Counted from the first letter of the stretch, positions 47,305 through 59,577 are shown. The stretch: DNA of 64,000 nucleotides from Helianthus annuus (GCF_002127325.2 NC_035444.2:81395870-81459869); one strand, 5' to 3'. Made by a program: numbers and translations. Notes: a model not told the origin generated them from the sequence alone.

Positions 47305-48285
47305 ATAACTATAGGGAATTAGGAAAAGTAGGAATGCTTTTACCTAGTCTGTAGTTTAGAAGCTTTCTCATTTATTTGCTGTTTAAGACAATATTCCCTT
47401 CTCTCTTCCTTGCTTCCCTCTATTCTTTTGGACTTCTAATATACAAGCCTTTCCTAAGGCTAACACAATACACACATGGAAGCTGTGAAGACACTCATGT
47501 AACACAATCGAAATGATTCATCAAAACAGGGGTGATTCCCATATTTGGTGATGATTCTCATTCAGCTTAAATTTGATTTTTGCACGAAATCTACCCTCAA
47601 GTTAGGAGTGACATCCATACCTTGATGGGAATTTCCATTTCATATTCTAGTGGACCCTCATCTTTGGATGAGTACCAACCACATCAGGGTACGATGTTAT
47701 CAAGTTAGAGGTGAAACTCGCATCTTGTTAACTAGTCCCATTCGTTGATTTTCGATCTCGCCAAAGTTTCGATTTTCCCAATCGATTAAGGACGTGTAGT
47801 AACTGGAAGGACAGATATCGTTAGTCGCTCCTCGATGAGAGTATTTGTCTATTAGGCCAAAGCACGTCTCCTTAATTCGAAAAGGATTTCGATTCACTTT
47901 GGATAGTCTTATGTTACGTTCCGTGACAATCCATATTTTTATGATAAATCTCTTTTTATGTTATCTCAATTATCATGTGATTTACATTTGAGCGTTATCT
48001 TCATTTCAAGTTTGGGAACACGAATCACGTTATTATCGCAATCTAAAACAATTAATAATTACTCCTTCGTGAACAAATAAATTTATCTTGCTTTCATCAT
48101 ACATGATATTCTATGTGTAACATCATGTTATTCTATGTGCAATGCTATGTTATTCTATGTGAAACTATTTGGCGATTCATGTGAAAAAAAAAACAATGTG
48201 CTATGTGATGCATACATGAAATCAATTTTCCTAAACAAAAACATTATGATTAAAGTCTCATCCATTCCTTGTTTTGAATTTCTAG
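47305..48285 (+). other. gypsy III untranslated leader
   Basis: About 1 kb without a plausible ORF between primer site and gag start. No motif recognised. Confidence 0.6.
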
Positions 48286-51200
48286 ATGTCGTCATCTCGC
48301 CAGTACTCTCACTCTCCCAGAAAATCCAAGGCTAACTCCAAAAAGAAAATGCTGACGTTCATGGCAAATCAGATTGCCAGAATCGTGCCAAAGATAGTGT
48401 CTGAGATTCAAGCCTCCAGCACTCCCAATCATTCTGGCGATTCTCACGTAGTACAGCCTAAACCAGTCTCGTTCAACTACAAACACTTCACTGCCTGTAA
48501 CCCCAAAACTTTCACTGGGAAGGATGGAGTGACAACTATGTTGGAATGGTTTGATAGCATGGAAGTCACGTTCATAAATAGTGAATGTCCAGAGGAACTC
48601 AAGGTGCGAAGTGCCACTGGTGTTTTCCAAGCCAGGGCACTAGACTGGTGGACTAACGAGAGAAACATTTGATCCAATGAGCTAGCTTACGCGTTGTCTT
48701 GGGAAGAGCTCAGACAGCTTATGATGGAGGAATTCTGCCCTCCTCATGAGCAGCAGAAGTTAGAAGAAGAGTTCTAGACCCTCAAACAAGTTGGGGATGA
48801 AAACCTTGCATACACTACCCGGTTCAAGCAGTTGTGTTTTATCGTGCCTCATTTGGTGTTGACCACAGAACGCACCATTCGGAAGTATATCAATGGGTTG
48901 CCTCCTACGATGCGTGATACCATCGAGGCGGCTAGGTTGGATAATATTGAGGATGTGTACCGCCTCGCGGCAAGTTTGAATAATAATCGAGTTCGTGATA
49001 AACAAGTCGCAGCAGCATCTAAACCTACATCCTCCTCAAAACCTGCTCATCAAATCACCCACAACAATAGGGGAAAGAAGCGTGCTCACCAATCCTCAAT
49101 TTGCAACGCTGTTACACCAGTTGAAAATCCAAAACCTAACCCAGCAAACCCAGAAAAGAAGCAATACACAGGAACAAACCCTAAGTGCACCACTTGCCAC
49201 TTTCATCACCCAACTACGAGCCCATGTAGACACTGTACCTCCTGCAATCGCTATGGGCATTTGGCAGCATACTGTCGCAATAACCCAACGACAGCCCAAA
49301 ACTCAAAGCCAGCAAATGTGGTCAGGGCATGTTTCAAATGTGGGGATCCAACTCACCTACGACCTCAGTGTCCTCAATTGAGGCAAGATTTACAGCAGAA
49401 GGCACCACAAGGCCGTGCATTTGTTATCAATGCTCAGCAAGCGCGCAACGACAATGAGGTCGTGAACGGTACGTTCCTCTTTAATAATTTGTATGCTTCT
49501 ATTCTATTTGATACTGGTGCAGATAAATGTTTTGTATCTGTAGAATTTGAACCATTGTTAAAATGCACACGCTCAAAACTACCTAAGTCATTCCCAGTCG
49601 AAGTTGCCAATGGCAAGTCTATTCGTGTCGATTCTGTTCTTCGTAATTGTACTCTCACTTTGAATGATCATGCCTTTTCAATTGACCTCATACCCATGGA
49701 GTTGGGTAGTTTCGACATCATAGTAGGCATGGATTGGCTTCGAAAGAACCATGCTGAAATTGCCTGTTTCGAAAAATACGTTCGTTTGCCTCTTCCATCA
49801 GGCGATACCCTACATGTTTATGGGGATCGACCTTCCAAAGGTCTAAAGCTAATGTCGTGCACACAAGCGAATAGATACTTACGTAAAAAGTACTTTGCCT
49901 TTTTAGCCCACGTAGTGGAAGAAAAGGGCAAGGGAAAATGCGTAAGCGATGTTCCGGTTGTACGTGAATTCCCAGAAGTTTTTCCTGAGGATTTACCTGG
50001 TCCTCCTCCTCCTCGATCAGTTGACTTTCGTATCGACCTTGTGCCTGGTGCAACTCCTGTTGCACGAGCTCCCTATCGCCTTGCACCATCTGAGATGCAA
50101 GAGCTTTCCAGCCAACTCCAGGAGCTTCTTGACAAGGGTTTCATTCGACCCAGTACCTCTCCTTGGGGTGCTCCTGTTCTATTCGTTAAAAAGAAAGATG
50201 GTTCGTTTCGAATGTGTATCGATTATCGAGAGCTCAACAAGCACACTATCAAAAATCGATATCCACTACCTCGAATCGACGACCTCTTTGATCAACTCCA
50301 AGGTGCAAGTTATTTCTCCAAGATTGATCTTCGATCTGGCTATCATCAACTTCGTGACCTCGAAGAGGATATCCCAAAAACCGCATTTCGAACACGCTAT
50401 GGACACTACGAGTTCGTAGTCATGCCTTTTGGTCTGACTAACGTGCCCGCCGTGTTCATGGATTTGATGAATCGTGTTTGCAAACCTTATCTAGATCGAT
50501 TCGTGATTGTCTTCATTGATGACATCCTAATTTATTCAAAATCTCGAGTCGATCACGAGCGTCATTTACGTCTCATACTCGAACTTTTGCGAAGTGAACG
50601 TTTATACGCAAAGTTCTCAAAGTGTGAATTCTGGATCAAGGAAGTCCAATTCCTTGGACATGTCGTTAGCGAAAAAGGTATTCATGTCGACCCTGCTAAA
50701 ATTGAAGCTGTCAAAAGTTGGATTGCACCTAAAAACCCATCAGAAATTCGTTCATTCCTAGGATTGGCGGGTTACTACCGTCGATTCATCTCAAATTTTT
50801 CTAAGATAGCTGTTCCCCTCACTATGTTGACCCAAAAGGAAAAACCTTTCGTTTGGAGTCACGAGCAGGAAGAAGCTTTTCAAACCCTCAAGGACATGCT
50901 TTGCAATGCTCCTATCTTAACCCTACCTGACGGAAATGATGACTTCGTAGTATATTGCAATGCATCAAATCATGGTCTTGGTTGCGTCCTTATGCAACGA
51001 GGCAAGGTCATTGCATACGCTTCTCGCCAATTAAAGATTCATGAGAAAAATTACACTACTCACGATCTTGAACTTGGTGCTGTCGTCTTCGCATTAAAAA
51101 TATGGCGTCACTATCTATATGGTACGAAATGTGTTGTATACACTGATCACAAAAGTCTACAACATATCTTCAATCAAAGAGAATTAAATATGCGTCAACG

Positions 51201-52773
51201 TCGTTGGGTGGAATTACTTAACGACTATGACTGCGAGATTCGCTACCATCCTGGAAAGGCGAATGTCGTAGCTGATGCCCTGAGTCGTAAGGCTCATTCC
51301 TATCGTATGCGTTGTTTTCAAGTGTCAAGTGATCTTCACAATTGTATTCGTGAAGCTCAGTTTGCGTCAGCTAACGAAGGAAGTTTGCTCGTCGAAATCC
51401 GTGGTGCCTCTATGGATCAACTTGTGACGAAGTCAGACGGACTTCAATATTATCTTAATCGCATTTGGGTACCAAATCGCGACAATCTTCGTGAATTTAT
51501 CATGAACGAGGCTCATAAGTCTAAATACTCAATACATCCTGGTGCTGATAAGATGTATCATGATCTTCGAACATCTTATTGGTGGCCTGGTATGAAGAAT
51601 GATATAGCCTTGTATGTCTCAAAATGTCTTACATGCTCGAAGGTTAAAGCAGAGCATCAGCGTCCCTCTGGTTTGCTCGAACAACCAGAAATTCCTGTTT
51701 GGAAGTGGGATAGTATTGCAATGGACTTTATAACTAAACTTCCTCGAACCTCATCTGGTAATGATAGTATTTGGGTCATCGTTGATCGTTTGACCAAGTC
51801 AGCCCATTTCTTACCTATTCGGGAAGACTTCAAAGTTGAAAAACTTGCTCGAGTCTATACTGATGAAATCATCTGTCGTCATGGCATACCTCGTGACATC
51901 ATTTCAGACCGTGATGGTCGTTTCACGTCTCGCCTATGGCAAACTTTTCAATCAGCCATGGGTACTTATTTAAATCTTAGTACAGCCTTCCATCCTCAAA
52001 CAGATGGACAGACTGAGCGTACCATTCAAACTCTCGAAGATATGCTTCGATCCTGTGTCATTGACTTTGGTGGTAGTTGGGATGTGCATTTGCCTCTGGT
52101 CGAATTCTCGTACAATAACAGCTATCACTCCAGCATTCAAATGGCCCCATTCGAAGCATTATATGGGCGAAAATGTCGATCACCAATCAGTTGGCACGAA
52201 ATTGGTGATAAGCAATTTACTGGTCCTGAGCTTATTCAAGAAACCACGGACAAGATTCTTCAAATCCGTGACAATTTACTCAAGGCCAGGAATCGACAAA
52301 AGAGTTACGCAGATAAAGGACGCAAACCCATGGAATTCAATGTTGGGGATCAAGTATTACTTAAAGTATCTCCATGGAAAGGGGTTGTTCGATTCGGTAA
52401 AAAGGGTAAACTTGCCCCTCGTTGCGTTGGACCCTTCAAAATCCTCGAACGAGTTGGCAAGGTAGCGTATTTGGTGGATCTACCACAGGAACTGAGTAAT
52501 GTTCATCCGACATTTCACGTTTCAATTCTCAAGAAATGTCTAGCTGATGAAGGACTTCATGTCCCAGTCGACGACTTGCAAATCAACGATACGCTTCATT
52601 TCGTGGAAAGACCAGTTGAAATTGTGGATCAAGGTACCAAGCAGCTCAGACGCAGCAAAATTCGCATTGTAAAAGTACGATGGGAAGGCAAGCGTGGTGC
52701 TGAGTTTACTTGGGAACTCAAAAGTGACATGATGGCAAAGTATCCACATCTCTTCGATCAGTCTTCTTCTTAA
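48286..52773 (+). pseudogene. gypsy III gag-pol with two nonsense codons in gag and a mutated RNase H site
   Basis: Start ATG 48286. Gag is interrupted by TGA at 48670-48672 (after NERNI) and TAG at 48775-48777 (after EEEF, where relatives have Trp). The rest is open (1313 aa from 48832): knuckles [14 protein letters not shown] and [14 protein letters not shown], retropepsin FDTGAD, RT (FIDDIL), RNase H, integrase with HHCC finger and D965-x60-D1026-x35-E1062, and a chromodomain-like end ([23 protein letters not shown]). In RNase H the first catalytic Asp is Asn (YCNAS, codon AAT at 50959-50961). The same frame joins all parts. Confidence 0.93.
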
Positions 52774-52809
52774 GATTTCGAGGACGAAATCTCCTAAAGT
52801 AGGGGAGAC
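52774..52809 (+). promoter_or_regulatory. gypsy III polypurine tract
   Basis: AAAGTAGGGGAGAC directly precedes the 3' LTR. Confidence 0.85.
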
Positions 52810-55395
52810 TGTGACACCTCGTATTTTCGATCTTTCCATTTTTGGCAAGTCTACTTGTACTTTCTATTTTTGTAAGTTGTACCTTTGTGGTATTTGGTTT
52901 TATTCCCAAATTGTACCTCGAGACTTGAAATCATAATGAAAGTGCATTATTTTATTCATATTTGTGTTTGAATACTATGTATTGTCAAAACAATTGATAA
53001 CATGTTAAACTATGTTAAACACGTAAAAACAGTGAAAATACATCTTAATCTCAGCTCTCAAATTCATCACTGCCAAGAGATTACCCTAAACTGTACAAAA
53101 ACCGGGAATTTATACGTTGATTCGGTAAAAATATCAAAATTTGGGTTAAAATAATTTTTATATTATTTTATTAATATTTTAAATAAGTAAACTAATAATT
53201 AAAATTAAATAAATAAATATTTTAAACTGAATTTTTAATGATTTTTGTTAGTTTTGGTTAGTTAAACTAACTCAGTTAGTAAAAACCCAGTTAAATCAGC
53301 TAACTAGGTTAATTTATCAAAGGACAACACTAACTAAGTTAGAAAACTCAGTTAGTGACTAACCCAGTTAGTCAGACTAACTGTTAGTAAAAAAGGGGGT
53401 CTCCTGGGTGAGAACCGGCCCTTGTGCGGGTTCGAACCCATGTCTCTCGCATAACATACACGCGTTCTAACCAGTCGGCCGGGCATGCCACATCCGACTT
53501 ATATTGAAATCAAATTATATTTAACATCATATTAAATGCGAGAATTTAAAATAAAAACCGCCCAAACCATCCATCTTCTCCGACCCTTGAGTTTGTTACC
53601 GGAAAATTTCGACCCTCCACCTTCGTAACTGAAGTGGTCCGATCGATCACCCTGCACTCTTTATAACTCGACCAACCCTCAAGATTTTCGGTCCCTCACC
53701 ACATAATCGCTTACCAGAACTCGAAGACGACACGCCGGAAAAACTCATCGGGAACCATGGATTCTTTACTTTCGTTCCGATAATACGAACACGTCGGAAC
53801 TCGTTTCTTCGCCGAAGTCGTGCGGTGATCGTCAGAGATATTTCTTCATCTTGTTCGGTACACCCTTACCATTCGATCCATTTGTTTGTTTTTCTTATCA
53901 TCTCTAAAATATATATATCATGACTGAAGCAAGAAAAAAAAAGGGAAAACGGGACCTTAATTTATTACATATACAGTTATGCATGTTTTTATAAATGGAG
54001 AAGATTACCACCTAAATTGTTTTCTTGTATACAAATGAAACAACACGATTTCGATCAGAATTATGATTTTGTTTTAAATTAATGGTCAACTATTAGGATA
54101 AGAAATCAAATACATGCACATACAGTTTCTGTAGTTGGTTTATTTATGAAGAAGACTACAAAACAGTTCATGATAAAAAGCATTATCAACCCATTTTATA
54201 TATATATATATATATATATATTTTTATATATATACACATTTGATCCATGTGCATATGCACATTACGTAGACTTAGTCCCCACCACTCAAATTTAGCTAAA
54301 TGACTATATTATCATCATTTCTATATTTTAGGTTAGGTTATTTAATTTTATAACTAAAGACTAAAACTTGTTATTTTGATAGGATACGTGGTGCTTCTAT
54401 AATAGGAGGTGCTTATTTCCATTTCTTTTTTTAAGCATCTTAAGAATTTAATAAAAACAAATAATAAATCTAATATAATTCTCTTATATCAAGAAAGGTA
54501 TTATGAGATAAATTATATTATGCAAAATAATTATGCTATAAAACATAAAATATTAGGAAGGTTATTTAAGGTACAATTATTAACTCGATCAATATGTGAA
54601 AGTCTAGGTTAATCGCTCTCGCTCGTTCTCTTGGATTTTATTCTCCATCTTTACTCGTACGTTCTTACACGAAAGCGCAACGCAATCAATGTGAGTATAC
54701 ATGACCCATTTTCTATTTTATCACATTTTGGGTGTTGTATGCATTTCTATATCAAACACACTATGTTAAACATTTTTGCACCCTCAATCCACATTTCATG
54801 TGAATCTATTTGACTCATGTTAATCACGTTATGCTACTGTTAAACATTTATGACTGTGTCTTCATTAACTTTGCAAGCCTCCCCTAATAATGGCAGCGCT
54901 GTAGGTTGAGAAACGCCCCTCCCATAATATTATGGGTATTGTTAGGTTTATTCAATGTTACTCATTTACCACCCTTCTAGGGTTAGGCTATGTTAATTGC
55001 GTTAAACTTTGGTTTGAACACATAGATTTCATCGTTACGAGTATAACTGTTAATATGAACTCATGTAGTCACGTGGATTTGAGCATGTTAAACTATTTCA
55101 AACATATTATACTATATTCAAACTTGTATACTCGCCAACATGTTTTGTTGACTTTATTTTAAATGCATACTGCAGGGTGAGGAAGTCAAGATTTGAAGAA
55201 ATGAATAGGATGGCCTAGAAACCCACTTTTGAAATAAACTATGTTTAATGTTTGTTATTTCCTTTTATGACAATGTATGAAACTTTGCAATTTTAATAAA
55301 TGAAATTTAATTATATTGTCACATGTAGTGTTATGATGTTTTGAGCAATTTGTTCGTCTCATCCCGATGTTTCCGCCATCGGTTGGGGTGTGACA
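52810..55395 (+). repeat. 3' LTR of gypsy III
   Basis: 2586 bp, a near copy of the 5' LTR with about 23 substitutions and a longer (TA)n tract at 54198-54220. The tRNA-like segment is at about 53405-53492; there its A box has CAGTCGG for CACTCGG while the B box stays intact. Confidence 0.96.
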
Positions 55396-55400
55396 GGTTT

Positions 55401-55455
55401 CCATCATTGTCACAACCCTTTCCTGTTCCTGTTAAACCTTTGGCTCTGATACCAA
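55401..55455 (-). mobile_element. ARID stub unit B, right piece with primer site
   Basis: Continues CCATCATTGTCACAACCC after the gypsy III target duplicate, up to the primer site TTGGTATCAGAGCC (minus, 55442-55455). Together with 44658-44709 it makes a 107-bp internal region, so LTR 2, stub and LTR 3 look like a TRIM element. Confidence 0.85.
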
Positions 55456-56021
55456 TGTTGGTATCATCGTCATCGGAAACCGAGGACCAGTCGGAACGGA
55501 TTGAGTTGTGACCACATACACAATCACTTTCGAACAAACCACAACCTTTACAATACTTCATCATGAATCAAACTAACAGAACTTGCTGAATGATAATAAC
55601 ACTAACCGTAAACAAATCTGAACGAACTTGAACTTCTAACAAACATAAACTTGCATTACAGATACTTTTAGAATGAGGATGGAGCCAAGTATTTATACCG
55701 AACGAATGGGTGTGAGTGAAAGGGTGCGATGATCAACAGAGGGGTACGTCTCCTCCCTCAATAACCGTATAAGCAGTTATACCTTCTCACTCACGCCGGT
55801 TCATGTAACATGGCCCAAACCTCATATGACCCAAACCTTTAAACCTACTGGACTACTAATTGTTTGACCCATATACATCACGTGGCCTCCGGCCCAAGTT
55901 CTAAACACAAATAATAAAACAGTAAACTGTTTTGACCCATTAAGCAAAAACTAATAAACATAAATAACTACCGGCCCGAAACCGGATTCATTCGGATGGA
56001 CTTGATTATCTTTGGTCTTCA
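55456..56021 (-). repeat. ARID element LTR 3
   Basis: 566 bp, same termini as the other LTRs. It encodes the first 36 codons of the truncated unit B ORF (start at 55564), which now runs into gypsy III. Confidence 0.92.
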
Positions 56022-56062
56022 TTCACCGCCCTAAGCAAGAACATCCGAGTCTTCAGCCTTGA

Positions 56063-57735
56063 TTACTCCTTGCAGTTGTTGGTGACCTCTATCTTGACCA
56101 CCACTTCGTCATCACTTGATTCTTCGAGCCAACCGTTGTTGTTAGAATTTCCAGCCATGACGTTTGCCTTTTTCCTACGCTCTTTCCTCATGAAGTCGAA
56201 ATACCATTCGACTAGTTCCAAGTAGTAAATGTAGGCAACCCTGACTTCGTATGCATCATCCGGCTCATAACCATACTTAGATGCAATCACATCCCATAAA
56301 TTCTTTTCCATTACTTCCTTGAATCCCCTGTTAAGCTTTGCAATTCGATGTAACAAGATTAGACTAAGTTCACGGCCATCAATCAACTCGGGTGGCATTG
56401 CCTTTTCACATACGATTCCAAGAAAATCTGAAATGAACCAAATCAAAATCTCTTCGAATGGAGCATCGAAGAACCTTTGATGATTCTTTAATTCTTCGTG
56501 CAAAGTTATGAGATCTTTCGGTTCTACACAACTTTCAATGATCATGTTCTTTTCGATAACGTCTTCCTCGAGTTGTGAAAGAATTAACGCTCGTTCCCGG
56601 AGCGTTTCTTTTGACTCATACGGATTATCCTTTTCACCTTCGATGTATATTAAAAGCGCCTTCTTTGCTTTCTTGGAGTAAACGATTTCTTTCTTTCTTG
56701 CCCTCGAACTTTCAACATACGCCTTTTTCTTGTTCCTTTCCTTTTCGAATTCCCTCTCGTAGTAGTCTTCCAAACATTCTTTAAATTCCTTCTTTTCTTT
56801 CTTGTATCCGTTATCAACACCAAGATTACCATAAAACGTGTTAAGATAATCTTGTTCTAAGTCGACCTCCGACTTATCTTCATAAATATCAAACCCTTTC
56901 GAGCGACTTCCAAACATCTTCTTTAGTAAACATGTATCCCCCATTGTAACTGTTTCAATTCCTTGAAACAACAGTTGTTCTAGACTTAACACGTTCTTGT
57001 CTAGACTAGGAGCGTAACTTACACATGGGATTGTTTTGTCTTTACCATCCACCGGGACTCTAACTTCTCCAATACCATGCACAAACGAGAAATCCTTCCT
57101 ATTCTCGTTTGTCACTAACCCAAAATGCCTTTTGAAACATTTGAACACATTCCGGTTTCCCGTCATGTGTGTTTTGTATGTAGGATCAACAACCCAAATC
57201 GAATCCCATTTACCGCCACATGTATCCTTAACCATATAATCACTTTCAACCGGTAATGGCGATAAATTAACATACTTACTTGGGCAAATCGAGGCGATAT
57301 GACCAAATTGCTTGCACTTGAAGCAACGGATTCCCGGTTTCCTTGGTCTTCCCACCGGTGCACTTGCCTTCATTCCGGACTTCTTCACAAACCCCTTTGG
57401 AACCATTTTCATTGGAAACTTCTTTACCGGTGACTTCCCGGTTCGTATGGTTGGCTTCCCCTGCGCGTACTCATTCATCTCTTCCGCCGCCCGGCCGCAC
57501 TTTCCACTACGAACAACATCTACACCGTAGTCGGTCTCAAACTATTTTCCCTTGTCTCCTCGTAAACGGTTTCCATCATTGTCACAACCCTTTCTTGTTC
57601 CTGTTAAACCTTTGCTCTGATACCAATGTTGGTATCATCGTCATCGGAAACCCAGGACCAGTCAGAACGGATTGAGTTGTGACCACATACACAATCACTT
57701 TCGAACAAACCACAACCTTTACAATACTTCATCAT
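56063..57735 (-). pseudogene. ARID retroelement ORF, unit C (471 aa intact C-terminal part)
   Basis: From Met 57478 an uninterrupted 471-aa frame runs: AT-hook-like GRPRKP (43-48), CCHC knuckle C52-x2-C55-x4-H60-x4-C65, copia protease-like domain (about 91-185; VVDPTYKTHMTG, where active copia enzymes have D-S/T-G), charged Lys/Glu-rich middle (200-310), ARID domain (about 340-427; PPELIDGRELSLILL, FKEVMEKNLWDVIASKYG) and an acidic tail. The N-terminal part from 57735 in LTR 4 is cut by a one-base loss in the primer site (57614 region) and TAG at 57542-57544. ARID domains bind DNA, mostly AT-rich, in nuclear chromatin proteins. Inferred role: nuclear DNA-binding protein of a non-autonomous element. 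Confidence 0.87.
57614..57626 (-). promoter_or_regulatory. primer-binding site, unit C (one base shorter)
   Basis: The minus strand reads TTGGTATCAGAGC, then AAAGG; one C is missing relative to units A and B. This also shifts the ORF. Confidence 0.85.
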
Positions 57736-58192
57736 GAATCAAACTAACAGAACTTGCTGAATGATAATAACACTAACCGTAAACAAATCTAAACGAACTT
57801 GAACTTTTAACAAACATAAAGTTGCATTACAGATACTTTTAGAATGAGGATGGAGCCAAGTATTTATACCGAACGAATGGGTGTGAGTGAAAGGGTGCGA
57901 CGATCAACAGAGGGGTACGTCTCCTCCCTTAATAACCGTATAAGCGGTTATACCTTCTCACTCACGCCGGTTCATGTAACATGGCCCAAACCTCATATGA
58001 CCCAAACCTTTAAACCTACTGGACTACTAATTGTTTGACCCATATACATCACGTGGCCTCCGGCCCAAGTTCTAAACACAAATAATAAAACAGTAAACTG
58101 TTTTGACCCATTAAGCAAAAACTAATAAACATAAATAACTACCGGCCCGAAACCGGATTCATTCGGATGGACTTGATTATCTTTGGTCTTCA
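57627..58192 (-). repeat. ARID element LTR 4 (array right end)
   Basis: 566 bp, ending TTTGGTCTTCA against copia gag sequence GACTCAAGCTG. Confidence 0.92.
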
Positions 58193-58650
58193 GACTCAAG
58201 CTGAGACAAAGCCATGCAACAAGTGACTGAAGTTTGTTGTTTATCAAGTCAGAGAACCAAACAACACAAAAGAGATTTAGTAGAGGTTCCAGCAACAATG
58301 GAAGGGGCCATGGATCTTGTAATTATCTAGGTGGTCGTGTTGGTTCAAGAGGAAGAGGATCAAGCCATGGTCGAGGCGATCGATCAACACATGGTGCACA
58401 ACAAGAAAACTCGAATATAAGAAACAAGAAAGACAAGAAGCACATACAATGTTTTACATGTCCAAATTATTGATATTGCTTCTGAATGCAAAATGAATAA
58501 AGAGAAAGCTGATGAAGTACACTTGACTGAAAAACATGATGATGAACCTGCCTTGATGCTTTCAATAATTGGTGAAGAGCACCCTACCATGGACTTAATG
58601 GAGAAAAGGTGTTCCCAAATAATCTAGGTTCCTTAACCTTAGATGGTGAC
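58193..58650 (+). pseudogene. plus-strand copia gag, second part
   Basis: Continuation of the gag at 41390-41917: Gly/Arg/Ser-rich SRGSSNNGRGHG, RGRGSSHGRG, then a decayed knuckle (HIQCFTC followed by a stop) and an acidic pre-protease stretch (EADEVHL-like, EEHPTMDLM). The frame is broken several times. Similarity is lost after about 58650. Confidence 0.7.
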
Positions 58651-58732
58651 ATAATAGATGAAATGGGTTTTATTTTTTTCGTTGTTGGTTGCATACGATG
58701 TAGTTTGTGGTGTAAATGTCCCTATATCGTCA

Positions 58733-58791
58733 CTCTCATTCTCTATCATCACTCTCATTCTCTATCATCACTCTCATTCTCTTGAGGTTGG
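58733..58791. repeat. 19-bp minisatellite, three units
   Basis: TCACTCTCATTCTCTATCA repeated three times with the last unit incomplete. Confidence 0.9.
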
Positions 58792-58899
58792 AGTTCACCA
58801 CCCATTGAAATGCATGAATTCTATGTCTTCTGATTGTTCATCCCTACTTGTGCTTACATCTACACATCTATGCTAATTATAACCTAATTAACATTGTTT

Positions 58900-59100
58900 T
58901 CTTTGTCTTGTTATCTAGTTTGCTACGTTTTCTTATAAGGAATATGATAGGCTACCAAACATCCTTAAGTGTTCTACACTAGACTTCAGTCCCTCCATGC
59001 TTCTTGAGAAGGCAAATCGGCACACTCTTTGTGGTGGTTCTATTTAACAAATAGGTTACACATGCTATTGCTTCTGCCCAATAAATACTTGACAAACTAG
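58900..59100 (-). pseudogene. copia integrase fragment
   Basis: The minus strand reads IYWAEAIACVTYLLNRTTTK then, in a shifted frame, EAWR and VEHLRMFGSLSYS-like residues. This is the region of copia integrase just before RT. The fragment is short and frameshifted; neighbouring parts are not recognisable. Confidence 0.6.
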
Positions 59101-59577
59101 TATAATCTACTGAGATTCTTTGAAAGTGCATTCTTATCCCTAATATGTGAATTGTCCCAGTAATATCTTGGTACAGAAGATACAATACCTTCTCATCCCT
59201 TCCTTAATTTGTTTTCCTTATAGCCGTTTACAAGTGCTGGTGTTCCTTTGGTTGGTTCCATTACAATACTCAATAAATCCTGCGATTCGAATAAGACTTT
59301 CATTTGAATGCTCCAGTGATAATAATTTTGTCCGTTTAGCTTAGGAAGTTGAGTTCGGATGGCATTATATATCTGTTGATTAATTAAATTAAAAGGTTGT
59401 GTTGATTGATGATCTTTACCAAGCCAATGTAATGCACAAGCAAATGAATACTTTAATAACTGGATTCATTTATGGCATTCATGTTGTGTTTTACTTTAGC
59501 CAGCCAAGATAATCCTAATAAGTTTACATTTATTTTCATTCTAATAATAATAAGCTTAAGTTGCTTATTTAATAGAG
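59101..59577. other. no feature recognised; possible upstream region of the G3BP-like gene
   Basis: AT-rich sequence without convincing coding potential. It directly precedes the first exon at 59578. Confidence 0.35.

Larger units (their letters stand above)
44710..55395 (+). mobile_element. Ty3/gypsy retrotransposon III (Tekay-like chromovirus), young
   Basis: 10,686 bp with LTRs of 2579 and 2586 bp, a perfect 5-bp target duplication GGTTT (44705-44709, 55396-55400), tRNA-Met primer site, gag-pol with C-terminal chromodomain, and polypurine tract. A hand comparison of the LTRs finds about 23 substitutions (about 0.9%) plus microsatellite length changes, so the insertion is recent. Coding lesions make it non-autonomous now. 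Confidence 0.96.
41918..58192 (-). mobile_element. tandem array of a non-autonomous LTR retroelement carrying an ARID domain
   Basis: Four LTRs of 566-567 bp (41918, 44091, 55456, 57627) separate three internal regions. The first and third encode the same ARID-containing protein. The second is a 107-bp stub that was later split by gypsy III. The array as a whole sits in one target in a copia gag, flanked by CACTC (41913-41917) and GACTC (58193-58197), a 5-bp duplication with one change. No target duplication separates the units, so they share LTRs. Confidence 0.88.

Noticed and set aside
48292..50089. Antisense ORFs over gypsy III gag-pol
   Set aside because: Shadows of the coding frame, with no independent evidence.
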